A DNA stretch of 64,000 nucleotides from Panopea generosa (Eukaryota > Mollusca > Bivalvia > Adapedonta > Hiatellidae): positions 6,898,624 through 6,962,623 of the forward strand of contig CM055896.1 in assembly GCA_029582155.1 (NCBI GenBank), in the 5' to 3' direction. Below are positions 33,271 to 48,600 of this stretch, piece after piece. A program made the translations under genes and the position numbers. The notes below the pieces were generated by a model. That model made no database searches, was not told where the DNA came from, and worked only from the letters and a program-made list of their open reading frames with translations. Each line of letters starts with the position of its first letter. Within the stretch, counting starts at the first letter, position 1.

Positions 33271-36200
33271 ATGAAACAGCGGCGCGTAACACCATACAAC
33301 AAAAAACACTAACTTTTGAGGTTAACGCTATAGGACTTCTATTATATGACCACAAAATAATATTATGTATAAGACTGTCTTGTATAATTTACATTCTATA
33401 TATACAATACACAGAACTATTTTTCCTTGTAAACATCGGTACTTTGGCATTTCTAAACAACTTATCTTTATATTCATGTAACAACATGGCATCAATTGGT
33501 TATGACACAACCAGAATAAAAATACAATTAAAAGAAGACCTAATACAAGTGGTGCAATTTGAAACTTCTTAAACAACACAAAATAAAAACACATTCCTGA
33601 ATCTTGGCTTTCCCAGATTATGCTTTTATGTTCCGAATATATGCATCCAAGTGCAATAAATAAGAGCACTGCTGTAAAACATGAAACAACTGGAAAAGAG
33701 GTATCTTAGAACATCATAAACATTTACCTGTATCGGCCTAAACCACACATATGCAGCCTTGACGACACGGAAGCAGGTGATGGGCTTAGTACGACATATA
33801 CTGTTAGTATTAAAGTTTAAAAATTAAAGTTCATTTTTTCAAAATTGAATGTATTTGATTGATAATTTTCTACAAGTTATAACAACTTACCTATTATAAA
33901 ATGAAACGAAGTACAGAAAGATGATGAAATAGAAATTATGCTTTTTGCAGACAAGTTCTATAGTTTTTGTCATTGATTTGCTATTGTATTGAATTTAAGG
34001 AATCATCTAAATAGTCCAGATCAAGTTATATTTTTGCTATATCGGAAATAAAAAAATATTTGAAAAACGTTTACTTTATATAATTCAAATTTGCCTAAAT
34101 TTGTCGCTTTGCAGACTTGTTATATCGTTTTAAAAATCTCAAATGTTTAAATTTAACCTTAAAACAAACTTTGCCCAGGACGTTTATACTTATATGTACA
34201 TGTAGTATATATTCATGTATTTGCTTTAATTAAATAAAATATGCAGACTATGATGTAAATATTGTTTATGTATTTCCTGTAAAGCCTATTTTTTATGACT
34301 CAGGTAAGTTGTTGGAGATTTATAAAAAATGAACGGATATTTTTTTCTGATATTGTAATTGATTACATACTTATACATTTATTAAATTTAAATACTGATA
34401 AGTTAAGTAAAATGGTATTCGTAGAAAAAAAGACAAAAACATATTATAATCACCATTCAGGTTCGGATTTAGACATCCTTAAACGGTAAACTATGAATAA
34501 CGTCCACCACACACATCGACTAAATCATTTGTAAAATGATTAATCTCTGCTCCACGCACATGTATTAAAAAATTGTTTCAAAATAACTATAATTACTTTT
34601 CTCTTTTTTAGTCACTCACTTCATTTTTGAAGTTTCTAGAACCAAATTGTTGACAATCTGCCAAACCTGTTCACAATTAACACATGTCACGGAGAAGAAC
34701 TCTATTATATTTATCTTCCGTTCCAATCCATATTAATACTTATACTGATTTGTTTGTATGTATATTTAAATGAATAAATATGTTTAAACCAATCCCTTCC
34801 CATGTATTTACAATGCCTTGTTACAGTCACTATCAAAGATGTTTTTACCAGTGTGTTTAATTTTGAAAGTTCACATGCCAAGAAATCACATCTAACAGTT
34901 ATTAATGGTAGGCAAATGGAAACTGGTCTACCGGTCAATATATGTAATATATAATATGTTTTTATACTTACAACACGAATATTTTATCTTTACAGCATAT
35001 GTATCAAAGCTGATTGTTTCTATACCTACAATAAGAATTTTTTGTTCTTAACAGCATCTCATAAACAGGTTAACTAGGCTTGTATGGTGTTCCATACATA
35101 TCGAAAAGCTATAATTTGTGTCAATTTGCTTGTTACGCAGTTGTAAGAATGGGCATTTCATAGTCACAATAAATCAAACAGAAAGTTATAGCAACAATAT
35201 CAGACACCATGAAATAACAAGAAGAATGAAGAAACGAATTCAAGAAATACCATTATGAGAACAAAAAAAAAAAGAAAACACGTGAAAATGTGTATAAAAT
35301 AATTGGCACGAGACATTGTAACGATTTACGCGGATCCAGGCCCGATCACAAGTTTTATTGATGCTTAGAGGCAATAGCATCTATAATTCTAATTGCATTA
35401 TGAGTTCAAAGTAATTAGTTAATGACTTTAAAGTGTTAATATATGAAATAAATTTATCTGGTAGTTTATCGTTACAGTTTAATGATTTCGGAATATATAT
35501 TCTGACAGCTTCCAGTTGACAACATAATGTTAAGTGGATAGGATGCAAATCATTTGTTATATAATTACATTCGTATATTTGCTTAATGTCGCCACGGTAA
35601 TGGACTTGCTTGTAAAACACTTAGACACGAACTTTAAATAAATCAATACCAAAAAAAATGTTAAATATAGTTATATTCTTAGAACAGGTAAACAAAGGAT
35701 TAGTAAACAACATAGAGTTTACCAACTTCAAATGTACATCAAGTACAACATGCAAAAAATAATAAAGATATTGGTTTGTCGTATACAATTTCATATTCAT
35801 TACGAAATATTGAATATCAATGTTGTTCGGGGAGATTTAAGCTAATCATTGATTTCTCGCGTTCGCCGAACATTTACATATTTCGTCGAAAACGAATAAG
35901 TCGAAAAGATGAATCTTTTTTTATGATTGCTGTCATTTAATTTAGATAAAGTAATATGAATATTTAATGCAAAGTATTTAATACCGCGTTTAAATGTTTT
36001 ATAACGCCGCAGTTATATAATCAATTTAACCATTTAACATTTGTTATAAATGCACTGCATGAAAATAGTTGACTTTATGAATTATTGAAATAACAATCAT
36101 TAAACTTGTACTGTATGTATGCTTCAGTCATTGCATAACCCCAACAGCATTTTATGTGTGACAATATATTGGACATGTTCTCTAGTTTACCATTAAGTCA

Positions 36201-39200
36201 TAAAGCATTAGGCGGTGTTGTGACACTTTTGTTAACATGAATCCTTTAGAATAAATGTTAGGAATCATTTAATACTAGTTTAATAAAAGCTATAACAAAA
36301 TCATGTCATTTAACTTTTAATAGTGAAGTGTATGACTATACTGGTTAAATTGGTGTATTTTTTATATAAACATAATGGAGTAAAATCTGGACAGAAATTA
36401 TATGGAATATTGTTGTTTTTTCGCTTTCAATAATGATTTAAGATTTGAAAAACTATTATATGATAGCATATATTCATTACAGAATAGAAAAACATTTCTA
36501 GAATCTGTTTCAATTGAGGGTGCGTATAATATTTAAAAGTGAAATATGAGATATCAATTTTTTCGAATTTTTGTCAATTGCAAGTCGTTGTTTTCATGTC
36601 ATCAGCTGCTTATTTGAATTTGAAATGGAATGTTGACATGAATTTAAACGAACTTTCGCCAGGTATGAATATTTGTAAAATTCCAATGTCATAACTTAAA
36701 ACAATGATTGATTTATATTAAAATCAATATAATACCGACGTAAAACATATTTGAACATTGAACAAACAATTTATACTATAAGGCTAATACTATTTAACAT
36801 AACCAGGACAGTGGTAAAAAAATGGAGGCATACTTTTTATTTGCATTTGTTATGGTTCTACATTGCTTCCTTTGAGGATACCCTTGGTATATTAAGCTAC
36901 ATCTAGGCAATGTTGTGTTGTGGTATTGCGCATTGCTATTACAAAATGTGTTGATGTATGTTAGTTTGAAAGCTCAGATAAAAGTAATAAAACTGTCTAC
37001 ACGTACATTGAACACATAGTGTTTTCAAAAAGGTTACATGTAAAGCGGTCTCATTTGATCAGAACTTCTTTTATAGTTAAACAGTTATTTCAATATTTTT
37101 TGTTCGAGTTTGTTTTTGATTAAAGACGGTTTCTTTATTTTTTTTCAAATTTTCTTATGTTTAGATTGTTCAAGTTAATAATAAGATATACAATGTACCG
37201 TTATGGTGTTGATGTTGACATACGGATAGCACTCCCTTATCTATCGGAGTGTTATTGTAAAAAATGTGGTTTTATAACAAACAAGAAAATAATCAAAATT
37301 ATGTTATAGTATAATATTTTATTAATCTAATTATTTAAAAAACTAATATATTCTTAAAATACTTTTTTGTAACATTGTTTTTTTTTAAATTATGAAAGAT
37401 GTGTATGGATTTGCTTACTCTCTGGCAAATTACTATGTGCTACGCCTTTCAATAAAATATGAAAAAACTTTATCTTATAATTCAGAATTAATAGTTCTTT
37501 GTCGCATTTTCTTAAAATGCTGTCTCACAAATTCATTTTTTATATATGTAGCTTTCAAATGTAATGGTTATTGACAAATGACAGTTGACCAGTGTGTGGA
37601 CTGGATAGGTATGGCCGAAACAGAGTCACGTGTTTTAAACTATTGTGAAGGAATGTGTATTCGCATATACATGTATGGTTGACCAGACCCTACATATTCC
37701 ATTGGTTATAATTACACTAGTGCTTATTTAGGACAGTTAAATGTATTTTTGGCTAAACGCGCTGTTAAAATTTAGCAGTATCGAAGACGTTTCCATGGGT
37801 GTTTAATGGGTGCGTGCGAAAAACTATAAAATAAATTTTACAAAGTATATGAAATGTAACAAATTATATGATCATGTTTTGTATTCGTATTAGTTAAGTT
37901 TCATTTTGCATTGTATACCAATAAATAAAACGTGAATATTCGGTGCCAAGTAACATGAGGGCGTTGCATGTATTATCATTTCTTTTGAACCGGCTGACGG
38001 ACTCAATAATATCTATATCAGATGCTATTTTCTTTGATTGCTTTTTCAAGAAATTCATTTATCAAAAAGTATTGTTTATAATACCAAAACAATCGTACTT
38101 TGGCGTCATCGGATATATGTGAACATTTTCTCTTGATTCAGAACGAACGTCGGTTTTGTGTTGAACGTGTTTCTTGCGTTTTATTTTATATCGATAAGAT
38201 GTTTCAAGGCAGAAACACTTCTGAGAAATGGACCAAATGTACTTTTTACAATATTTACACTTTGTGCCTATATCTTTCGGACCGTTATTTTAGAGACATC
38301 ACCATGCAATCACTGATATAGTGTTCGAGATCCACCACTGTGTACATTTACCTAGTAAAGCAATTGCATAAGTTAATTAACAAAATGGCTCTCAACGAGT
38401 ACCTGTCGCATATGTGACTTTGTCCAAGAAACCGGCCAGGTAAGAATTTCCTAAGGGGCGGGGGTCGGGGTCAGCTTAAATAACATTTCGACTTAACAAC
38501 CGATTAAAATAAAATGTTCACTTGATTATGCCAAAAGGTATATCTTTGTGAACAGAAAAACAATTTTGTGAAAGGAAAACTCGCTAAACAGTAATAAAAT
38601 ATTTTAAGTTTAAAACGAATATAGTTTTTTAAACGGCAACACCGAAGATAGAGTCTTTGAAATAATGCGACCGTTAAACACTTCATTTACGGACGCAAAT
38701 TTCAAAATTACAGTTTTCGTAACAATATTCTGACGTTTTTATCACAGCCACTGACTAAATACTGTGAACCAACCCGTCGAATAATAACCCCTTTAAGCTT
38801 GTGACGTCGACGTTCTTCAACGTTATTAATTGCGTTGTAACACATAGAACGTAGTAATTGTGTCGACTGTAAATGCATTTTAATACCCGCAAATCTAAGC
38901 GCGTCAACTGATGAAATCACAGGAAATTAATGAAGGATGTTAGAATATGTTTTCATTTATAGCGATCTGTATATTATTTGACAAAAACAGATTAGTCGAT
39001 TTTAATTCAGCAGACGAGTAATCAATTATATATTATAGACGGTGTTTCATTTTTAAAATTAATTTTGTTATATTTTATATTTATATTATATTTTACATAC
39101 CTCGCTGTTAAACTACAAAAAACAATAAATACTTCAAAGTTGTTTGCAATATTTATTCATACATGCTTCACTGAAAGTTGTTTTCTATGCAAGTTGTAAA

Positions 39201-39525
39201 TATTTTTCCTCGTTAAAAGTTATTTTGTTTGATATGAATTGATAAATCATCCTTATACTCGTTTATAAGAAGCATGTTCAAGCAATACTTTTAAGCAATG
39301 TATTTTTGTTGCTAACATTAGAAAAAAAAAGTTTTATAGTCAAACCGTATATAAAATAACAGCATTCCAATAGTATGTAAAAATATAAAATAAACTCATT
39401 TGTTAAAACATGATCCTGAAAACAGAGGTTAATGTTTTCTTTTGAGCAATTACAGATGCAAATAAACATTATCATTCCTCTAATAACGGTTCTAAATTCT
39501 TTAATCATACGTTTATTTTTTTCAG
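33271..39525. other. Gene-poor stretch upstream of gene B
   Basis: About 6.2 kb with no supported gene, exon or tandem repeat. 38955-39300 is the part duplicated in copy C (23950-24140). The promoter of gene B presumably lies here, but I cannot place it. Confidence 0.4.
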
Positions 39526-39551
39526 GTTATTTGATTGGATATTCGTTTACA
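39526..39551 (+). promoter_or_regulatory. Probable 5' UTR start and splice acceptor of gene B exon 1
   Basis: A strong acceptor (tttatttttttcag, ending 39525) sits 26 bp before the chosen ATG, which suggests that a non-coding exon lies upstream. If so, transcription starts further left. Confidence 0.5.
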
Positions 39552-39694
39552 ATGCAAGCTGTCGTCACAGCTAGCATTATACTACTTATACTAGCATTAG
39601 AGCTGAATGGGCAGACGACAGAGCAATCTGACAGAAACAAAAACGAAGCCGTTATGGAACCAGAGCCTCGCAATAACGATACGATGGGTTTAAG
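39552..39694 (+). CDS. Gene B exon 1 (signal peptide)
   Basis: Start ATG 39552 is chosen because it opens a typical signal peptide ([20 protein letters not shown]) followed by a polar, charged, variable segment ([20 protein letters not shown]). The donor aag/gttata is weak beyond GT, but it gives phase 2, which exactly fits the next exon; the alternative gg/gtttaa would break the frame. NDT is a possible glycosylation site. Confidence 0.85.
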
Positions 39695-42600
39695 GTTATA
39701 CATTCATGACTTTGATATGTTGTTTATTTTATAATGTGTGTTGTTAACATAATTTATCAGACGCATAACTATATAATATACATTTTGTTTTATCATATAA
39801 ATAACACATTAATCAGTTATGTTATATTGTTATTTGATCAAAGGCGGTAGCCTGTTTGAGTTAATATATATTCGTCGTATAATGTATTAAGTTGTATTTT
39901 TCCTTAACTACTTCTGCTACAAAATGAAAGTACAATTTTTAAGAGAATGAATAATATAAAAGGTGATACTCATAATTTATAATGAAACATCACATGCTAC
40001 AACAACGATCACATTGCTATGTGTGTATAAAGATATAGATAAAAACTTTAAATATACTTTAAATATGTGACATACATGTAGTCCCGACTACTCGACTTGT
40101 TTTATTCACTTAATTCACCCTCATATTTAGATATATGCATTATACAGCCAGTCACATGTCACGGATTCCACTGTAGAATTTTTCATATAGAATTTTCCAT
40201 AACATTTCAATAGTATACTTAGTTAAGTTAATGACACAACTTGAAAGTCACATGTGCATACTTGTATACTTGATAAGAAATCTTTTTCTAAAATTACTTG
40301 CAATGAATATCAGAAATAATGACGATTAGGACTTAAATTTTGTTATCCGTAGTTAATAACTGTTCATGCGTCAAATAGACAAAACATTGTACATTATTTG
40401 AATAGTAATATTAACCACTTTCAAGAATAATACCGTATCAGTAGCTCTCAATGGTCGTACTAACTATCCATTCTTGAGAATATTATTAGACTTGAACTTG
40501 AAAATCCAAATTTTCAATATTGGATATATAACTAACCGTAACAGATAGAACAGTTATGAGTGTATTTCACTATATATAAAGTGTCCCAAAATGCTTGCAA
40601 ATTTTAGTCTCCTAGTGTGTATTTCGAATTTTATTTTTGAGTTCACGTGTAAGAATATTCTTAAGATGGTTGGCAAATACCACACCTGATATCTGGATTT
40701 TATAGTTGTAATGCATAGCACACGTCGCTCCTTGAGTTTGCAAAAGAAACACATCACTGTGTATTTTCTGCTGGAATTCTTAACGTAATAATTATTGCAA
40801 GAGGGAATTTACCTGCGTATGAAAGTGTTATTTGTGCTTGCACATTGAACTAAGATCGAGATTCTTACCGTCACATAATACATTTATATATTGACATTAA
40901 CATTACAACACAGTTGTTTACAAGGTCCTTTGACTTTATCCGTGTGCCAACGTAGTTTGTGATCTTCCTAATAAAACATTTGGTGCGAGAATTAACCTTT
41001 GCTCTTGGAACATTGCATTGAGTGATGCATATTTCATCAAACACTTTCAGGACACATGGCATTAGAACAAAAATAATATAGTTTATGTTCTCCAAGAATT
41101 AGCACAATTAGAACACACTTGTCAAAGTACACCACTGTTTAGGGTATACATAAAAGCAATATAAATGAAACATGATTGATAACTTGATGATGACATTCTA
41201 ACTCGAGGGCTTCCAACTCTTATAATAACATGCGTTTGTAATTGTGAGAATCAAAATAAAAACATTTTTATATTAGTGTTAACCGTTAAAAATTAATAAT
41301 TTCTTTTCATGTTCAGTTCATGTTATACAGTCTCACACCTATTTTGGCAGCGTGTACAGGTTTGTTATTTGTACTTTTACTAAAAGTACTTTTTTCTTAG
41401 CTACATTGCTGCAAAGTGACGACGTTTAAGACACAAACAGAATCTGAATATATATTACACATGCATGGAAAATTTATTTAATATCCAGGTTATAGTACAA
41501 GAGGGTGATGCAAGTTTAAAACTTATTATAAAGTATGGTGTAAAGAAAGTATCACAAACATACTCTTAAGTAACAGTTTAAGCTGTATAGGTTTAGATGG
41601 TATTCATTCTTTAAGAACAACGCGATTTGATTCATTGTTCTTGCGCACGCGATGATACTCTCTCCCACGGATGCCTGTCCTACGCTCAAATCACATGCCG
41701 ATATTGGACTTGACCTGTGGAATAACGTTAATGATTTAGTATATATCATATATTATATTCGCAAGAGTTCGGAAATTACCGCACATCGTCGATTAAACCC
41801 GAGTAAGGGTTAAAGTTAATATATATTTATACGACGGATCTTGTTGTATGCCTGCATGGTGTTGTAGTAACAACTATGGGTAATGGCTTGAGCGATCCGG
41901 GCTCGTATCTCGTAACAAGATTTTGTTTTGTCAGCTTTCCTAGCAAAACTATTTTTGTCCTTTTCCTAAAGTGCTCCATTAATGGGTATAGTTATTATTC
42001 TCTTCAGACAAAGAGTGTTGGGTGATTTATTGGATGGGTATGATCCCAGAATACCACCTTATTTTGAAGAAGGTAAACACGTTTTTACTAAATAATTTAT
42101 ATGTTTTATTGGCATAACACTTGCATGGCATTTGCATGTCGTCCCGTTCTTTGACTTATTGCTGTAATTATTTCTGATTCGTAGTAATCCTGGAGCATAT
42201 TAAATGTTGCTCGACAATAATTAGATACAGCTTAAGTCGGTGCTAGTGGGCTGGAGGAGCGCTGCCAATTTTATTATCGCTCATAAACAAATTCAATAAC
42301 ACTGAGTCTGTTATGTCCCTCTTTTGATTGCGTTCTGTATTTCCAATGCACCCATTTGTCAGATATTATCATATACCTTCATGAGCAATTGCATGTAATA
42401 ACAATCGCATTCAGGGGTTTTGAAAATGTACAGCCGAAATGTAATTAATTATTGTCACTGACTAAATGACGTTACTTATTCATTGCTGTTGTTTCACATC
42501 TATGTAAGTGTGTTTATATTGTTCTTGTCATGTTTAAAATCATTATATGTATTGGTTATGTATACCCTCTTGTAGTAGATGTGTTTTTGAATGTTATGTT

Positions 42601-45600
42601 GTATTTTTTTTTTAAATTTTATATATATCTCAGTACTTTATAGTTATACAGATAAGACATGTACTATAATGTTAAATGTTATTAAGTTAATTTACTAATA
42701 CATTGGAAAAATACTGCCTACAATAATATTGCCTTAGAAAATTATAGATTCTCACTTCTTTTAATTCGTGTAAATATCTTGTCTGCCTTAATCACAGAAA
42801 CATCATTTTAAGTGCGTTATAAAAAACAACAGCAAATTCCCCTGAAATGGATTTTGTTTTATTTTTATAATTGAGATCACGACTAAAGCGAACATCAATA
42901 TGCAAATTGCTTTCATATAACAAGCGTAGCATACATATAGTTAAAATATTCCAACATTCAAAGCAACTTCCAATTTCTGAACTGTTCTGTTAAAACTGTT
43001 ATATTGTAACCAATCATTTCGCAAATTGATTCATGTTTTTTGTAACGTGTTTTGGGCGTCAATTAACATACCATGCAATAAGAATAATTATTAATGTTAA
43101 ATCAATTACTCTCATCGTGCGAAATGCCAATGTGCATAACGATGGATTGTGGTTTATATATAAGCTTTTATGGAATATTCATTTTATACGGTTATAAAAT
43201 TAATTTTCTACAATAGAATTAGCAGCAAATGTTAATATGTATTTGTCGTTCGTGAACATAGCAAAGTGTTTTTTATCATAAAGTGTTTTAAGTCTGAAAT
43301 TCTGGTGCCTCTGAATACGATTGACAGTTCATTGATCTTTTCTGCCTGTAAAAAGTACAAGTTACAAAATATTATTTACATTCAGTTATGTCCAAATACT
43401 TCAAATAGATTTAAATATTTAGTCATGATTGAAACCTATTTTATGTTTAAATTATAAAACAAACATTATTAAAAGTTCAATATTTGACAAGTTTTCGTGT
43501 ATGCTATTCGTATTTCAATATAAATATTTTTAAAAATACGTAGAAACAATTTACTTAAGCAATAAATAATTAAAAGGCTATAATTTGTACGACTTAGTCA
43601 CAGTAACAATTTGTTTTTGGTTGCAAATATTCACCTCGACACTCAACATACAGTAGAACTTTGTTTGTCCGAACACGGATGGCTGGGATATATAGCACAT
43701 ATAACTCGAACCACTTATCTGGTCCAAGGTCGAATTTCTTTTTCGATGTATATGCATGTATATGTATGGTATGATGTTGACCAATACTTAGTTCGAACAA
43801 CTTTTAACTCGAATTATTTTATCCAGTCCCGCCAGGTTCGAGCGTTCGAAGTTGTGCATTTAGGTAAAAGAGTAATTATCGCCTCTAAGTATCAATTTAG
43901 GTCATTTCGAATTTCAAACTTTCAAAATTTGAATTGAGATAACATATGGAAACATATTATGCAAAAGGAGTACATGTTCCAGCCATTCTACTATTTGCCC
44001 CTTGCCATGTTAATTATCATCTCTAAATGGCGATTGATTATATTAACAATTTAGGTAATTTCTATTTTCCAAATTTTAAAATGGGAATTGCGATAATAAA
44101 TGGAAACATGTAACTTGTAATAGTAGTACATGTTCCAGCCAGTTAACTATATGCCCCTTGTCAATGCAAGAGATAATTGAAGTTTTATGTTATTCGTGCT
44201 AATAAAAAATGCCTAATATTTTATGATACAGTATAGACGTGCTTAAGGAGAAACAATAGGTGATGAAATAGTACACATGTTAACTGAAGCAGATAAAAAG
44301 AAAACGAAAAACAAAAACGGTTGTTTATGATAGTGGCATCTATAATGCAGATATGCTGATAATTAAACGCAGTTTAGTTTTACAAAAAAAAAAAAACAAC
44401 AGTTCACATGCCTACAAAAAAAATCATTTTTAAAATAGAAGGCACGCACTGCATTGAATAACCATATGTCGTATGCTTTTTTATGCAAAACGTAAATTAG
44501 TTTTCATCAAGTAAACACATATGAGAGATATATCAATTGGATGTAGAATTTGAGTTATCCCAGTGTGTATACTTGATGATAAATTTAGTGCAGTCCTTGC
44601 AGAATGAGTTGCAAGTAAGATGGGGGAACTCGCACAACCGAAAAAGAAAAGAATAAGTGTCCTAATATTTTTAAAATATGTTATTCGTTATGATTAAAAC
44701 ATATTTTTTATGAATAACCACCTACACAATAAGCCTTTATATACACAGTTTTGCTTTTATATACACACAATTTTGCCTTTGTACATACAGTTTTGTGGTG
44801 TATTTTAATGTATTTTAATGTTAAAAGTTCTTAAATGCTAATCCAAGTGTATGCAAGAGTGTGTAAGTGCATTTCGATATTTGAAATTCACTTTTGATTT
44901 TCATTAAATTGTTGCGCAATTTCAGAGACCCTGTAAAAGATAATTTCCTAAAATATTGAGATATGAGAGATACACATATCAGAATAAATAATAGGTCTAT
45001 CGACTATCAGCAAAGTAACCATTATTCGTATAAACCTGTCGATGGTCAAGCAAAATAGTAGTTCATATACTGACTGCTTTTCACCACTAAAATTTGCTGC
45101 TACAAGACAGTATGTTACTATACATGTTGCTAAGATGTCTTGTTAACTGGAAAATATTAAAAAGACAACATAGATATAAAACACACACAAAGAAATAAAA
45201 ATAGATAGCTTGGAACTAATTTACACAAAACACCATTTTTCTGACACACACATAGCAGTTCCCTGTTGTTTGCTATAACAAGATCTATGAATGAAAATAA
45301 TCAAAAGTTATATAATGAAGCAAGCTGAAGATAATTTAAGATAACATGATTATAGATATGAATATTTGAATGGCATTTACCCATCGTTATGCATTATATT
45401 TATGCATAATAGCGGACGAATGGTAAATATTAAATAGAATATTTTATTGAAACATAATAATATAATAACATCTGATACACATTGCCTTTATATGTTTTCT
45501 TATTATTATTCAATGTTACATTTCCGGCTATTTGTAAGTGACGTTTGGTCAATTGTGTATGTTAATTGCCAATAAGCGTTAAAGACATTTGCAAGTATTC

Positions 45601-48600
45601 GTAAGCAAAGATATAATTACATGTACATATTCCAATGCATAATCGTTATAAATTTCTTTTACAAAACAAAATAATTTGAAAAAGTCGATTGGATATAGCC
45701 ATACTTAAACATAATTGAGATTATGTCAGGGGATATAACGGGATGTTGTTGTTGTTGTTGATGTATGGTGTTTAGTGTCGCTTTCAACAATTTTTCAATT
45801 ATATCGCGACGGTGTCTACTTGAGACAGTATTCTAAGCGTTGCCGCACTGGAGTATCATTGCGTATACACACATGGTATGGTACCCCACCATGTCACATT
45901 ATACAGACACCGGGCAAACCAGACCTAGTATAAGCCTCTAAATTCTGAGCGCCAAGCACGGAAGTTTCTAATAAGTTTTTTACAAGTATTTGTTTTGACA
46001 TTTTACGGCCCAACAAGTCATTTCTTGCCACCTTGACTCATTTCACTATTTAATACAGGGCTGCCTTGACATGTAGGCGTTTTAAATAATATTCTCTCTA
46101 CTTTTTTTTCTGAAATCTCTTGCCATTCCGGACGTTTTGGTAAGATTCGTAAAGAACAATTTTATACTTTAAGTGACTATCCTCGGGTTCGTCTTGCTTA
46201 GGTGGTATTCGTAACGCGTCGTAATGCGCCCGACACTCAAACATAGGATCGTGAGTTCGAATTCATGTTCATAGTATCTGTGATGATTGGTCATTTACTC
46301 TGTTCTGTGTTTATAAGTATTCTACACTTGAAATATATTTGGAGGTAGTGTGTGACTTGCAGAGATACTGGGTATTTAGTACTGGTTAGCTGTTGACACG
46401 ACAGACAATCAGACGCGCCGTTAAGTCATTAAAAATAAGATGCCAAATAGATGCTAAATTATCTATGATTCTACATCCTAATGGCGGATCTACTCTTTAA
46501 AAAAATCGCCCCCCCCCCCCCCCCCCCCCCCCCAGTCAAACGCCTAAATTTATTAAAATTCACTATATTTCTACTGAAAAAGATTTTGTGTTGCGCCTCC
46601 GGAGTTCGCCTCCTCTAAACTATATTCCTGGATCTGCCCCTGCATCACATATATTAATTTAATCAGTTTATTATAGAGCTCGATCTTATGAAATTTTCAG
46701 TGTGTGATTGTGCGTATCATGTTGCTCCTAAAAAGGAACTTATACCTTTACAACATATGCGTTGTCTTTTAAATCCTTGCTAAAAACATCAACATACATA
46801 AATAATATATTTCTGCTAAAACTCAATGAAAACAATCCTGACAAAAGATAAATAAATCAATCACAAGAGATTTCCTAAATGATTAACTATATAAACTTAT
46901 ATGTGTATTCTTCTGAAATTAAAACTTTAAGTTATATTTATTATACTATTTTAAGAGACAAAAAGTAACATTAAACGTTTTTAAAAAGTCGATATAACTT
47001 CAAAAATCCTTAGATGAGACATTATCTTTGGTTTGATCTGCGAATGCTGCATTAAGCATGAATGTAAAAACTTTAACGAGAAGCAATAAAACAGAAATAA
47101 TAAACATCTCAATAAACAGAAACATTATTGCGAAACAGTGTATAAAGAACAGGTATATGTCGAGACTTCAATCACAGTAATGCATAAATAACGCAAGCGT
47201 TGTATATGATTAAGCGTATGTTACATAGATGTGAAACCACCGCAATTAATTATATCAATAATAAACGAATTAAAAATCTGAAGTTAGCAGATTCTCTGCA
47301 ATAGACATATCAATATACAACCGCCGAGGTTTCATTTCAACCAAGCTTTGATCATTATATTCTGCTAATCGTTTGGTGATAAACTAACTTTAAGACATCA
47401 TTATTCTATGTGTTATTACTCATATTCATAAAATGCAAATCTTTACAAAGCAAAACATCTTGATATGTATTTTGAAGTACTTAGTGTCTACAAGCAATGA
47501 GTATTGGCAAAAATGACTATATGCTACGTAAATTGTCGGATAAATGGAAAGCAAACGTTTCTTTAATTCGATATAAGTGAAAACTTGCTCAATCATTGAA
47601 TATATAGCGTGTTTACAGAAGTATAGCGACACAAAAACACTTAATATATTGTTTTACTGTGGTAGACTTGTAAATATATCTATTTGTATTTGCTACAGAA
47701 TTTATGCTTTTTTTTAAGGTCTAGCATCAGTTTGTGAAGAAAAGGATTTAATTGTTGAATATGCTAGCTTCCACATTGTCAATGTAAACACTGCAATTAT
47801 CAAATATGTGTTGGATCGAGTGTGCCAATGATACAAAAGAGATACAAAATATATATTTGAGCTTTGTAGTATTATTTCAGATTTTTTTTGAATGGGTTTA
47901 ACGCCTTTTTCAACACATTTCAGGTTATATATAGCATATCCAGTTTCACTAGTGGATAAAGACCTCAGACTGATTTAGACTGAGTAGAACCATCGTCCTT
48001 CCGTTAGTAACTGGAAACTTTCTCACATAAAGCTTTTGGAGCGAGCGCAACCCCAACTTACAACGTAAGTGGTAAGAGGTAAGTGATCTTGAGACGGCGC
48101 TTTAGACCACTCGGCCACGGAGGTCCCGGTAAGAGGTAAGTGATCTTGAGACGGCGCTATAGACCACTCGGCCACGGAGGTCCCGGTAAGAGGTAAGTGA
48201 TCTTGAGACGGCGCTTTAGACCACTCGGCCACGGAGGTCCCGGTAAGAGGTAAGTGATCTTGAGATGGCGCTTTAGACTGCTCGGTCACAGACGACTTTA
48301 TTTTAGAATAAAAAACATACGAATAAAATATGCAAGATGAAAATGCAACGTCAACCAAAGTGCTTCGAGATAAAATGTCCATTATTTAACACAATCATGT
48401 TTATTTTTTCTTTTCTATTTCAGACATTCCTGTCGATGTATTTGTGCAGGTTGAAATTATCAACATTGATTCCATCAGCGAATTAAATGGGGTATAACCA
48501 TAATACAACGTCTTTTTCTCGTACTACAGTATTGTAGTGAATCATGGGAGTTTTCTGATTTCTGTAATTGTTTATATGAACATTTACTATCTTATGTCCC

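Noticed and set aside
33219-33669. Open frames of 117 (+) and 113 (-) codons
   Set aside because: The plus frame starts inside the family-2 SINE, and neither has protein-like composition or splice context.
34294-34315. Short ATG followed by a consensus donor (caggtaagt)
   Set aside because: Only three codons, with no partner exon or conserved sequence; consensus donors arise by chance in a window this size.
43611-43937. 108-codon plus frame
   Set aside because: It spans a transposon-like element with terminal motifs and continues into a tandem repeat.
48071-48292. Functional leucine tRNA genes
   Set aside because: Only the 5' half is present in each unit; there is no T arm or closing acceptor stem.
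48023-48382. 119-codon minus frame with VAEWSKA-type repeats
   Set aside because: It is the translation of the tRNA-Leu-like tandem array; this peptide motif is a common false gene from tRNA-derived repeats.
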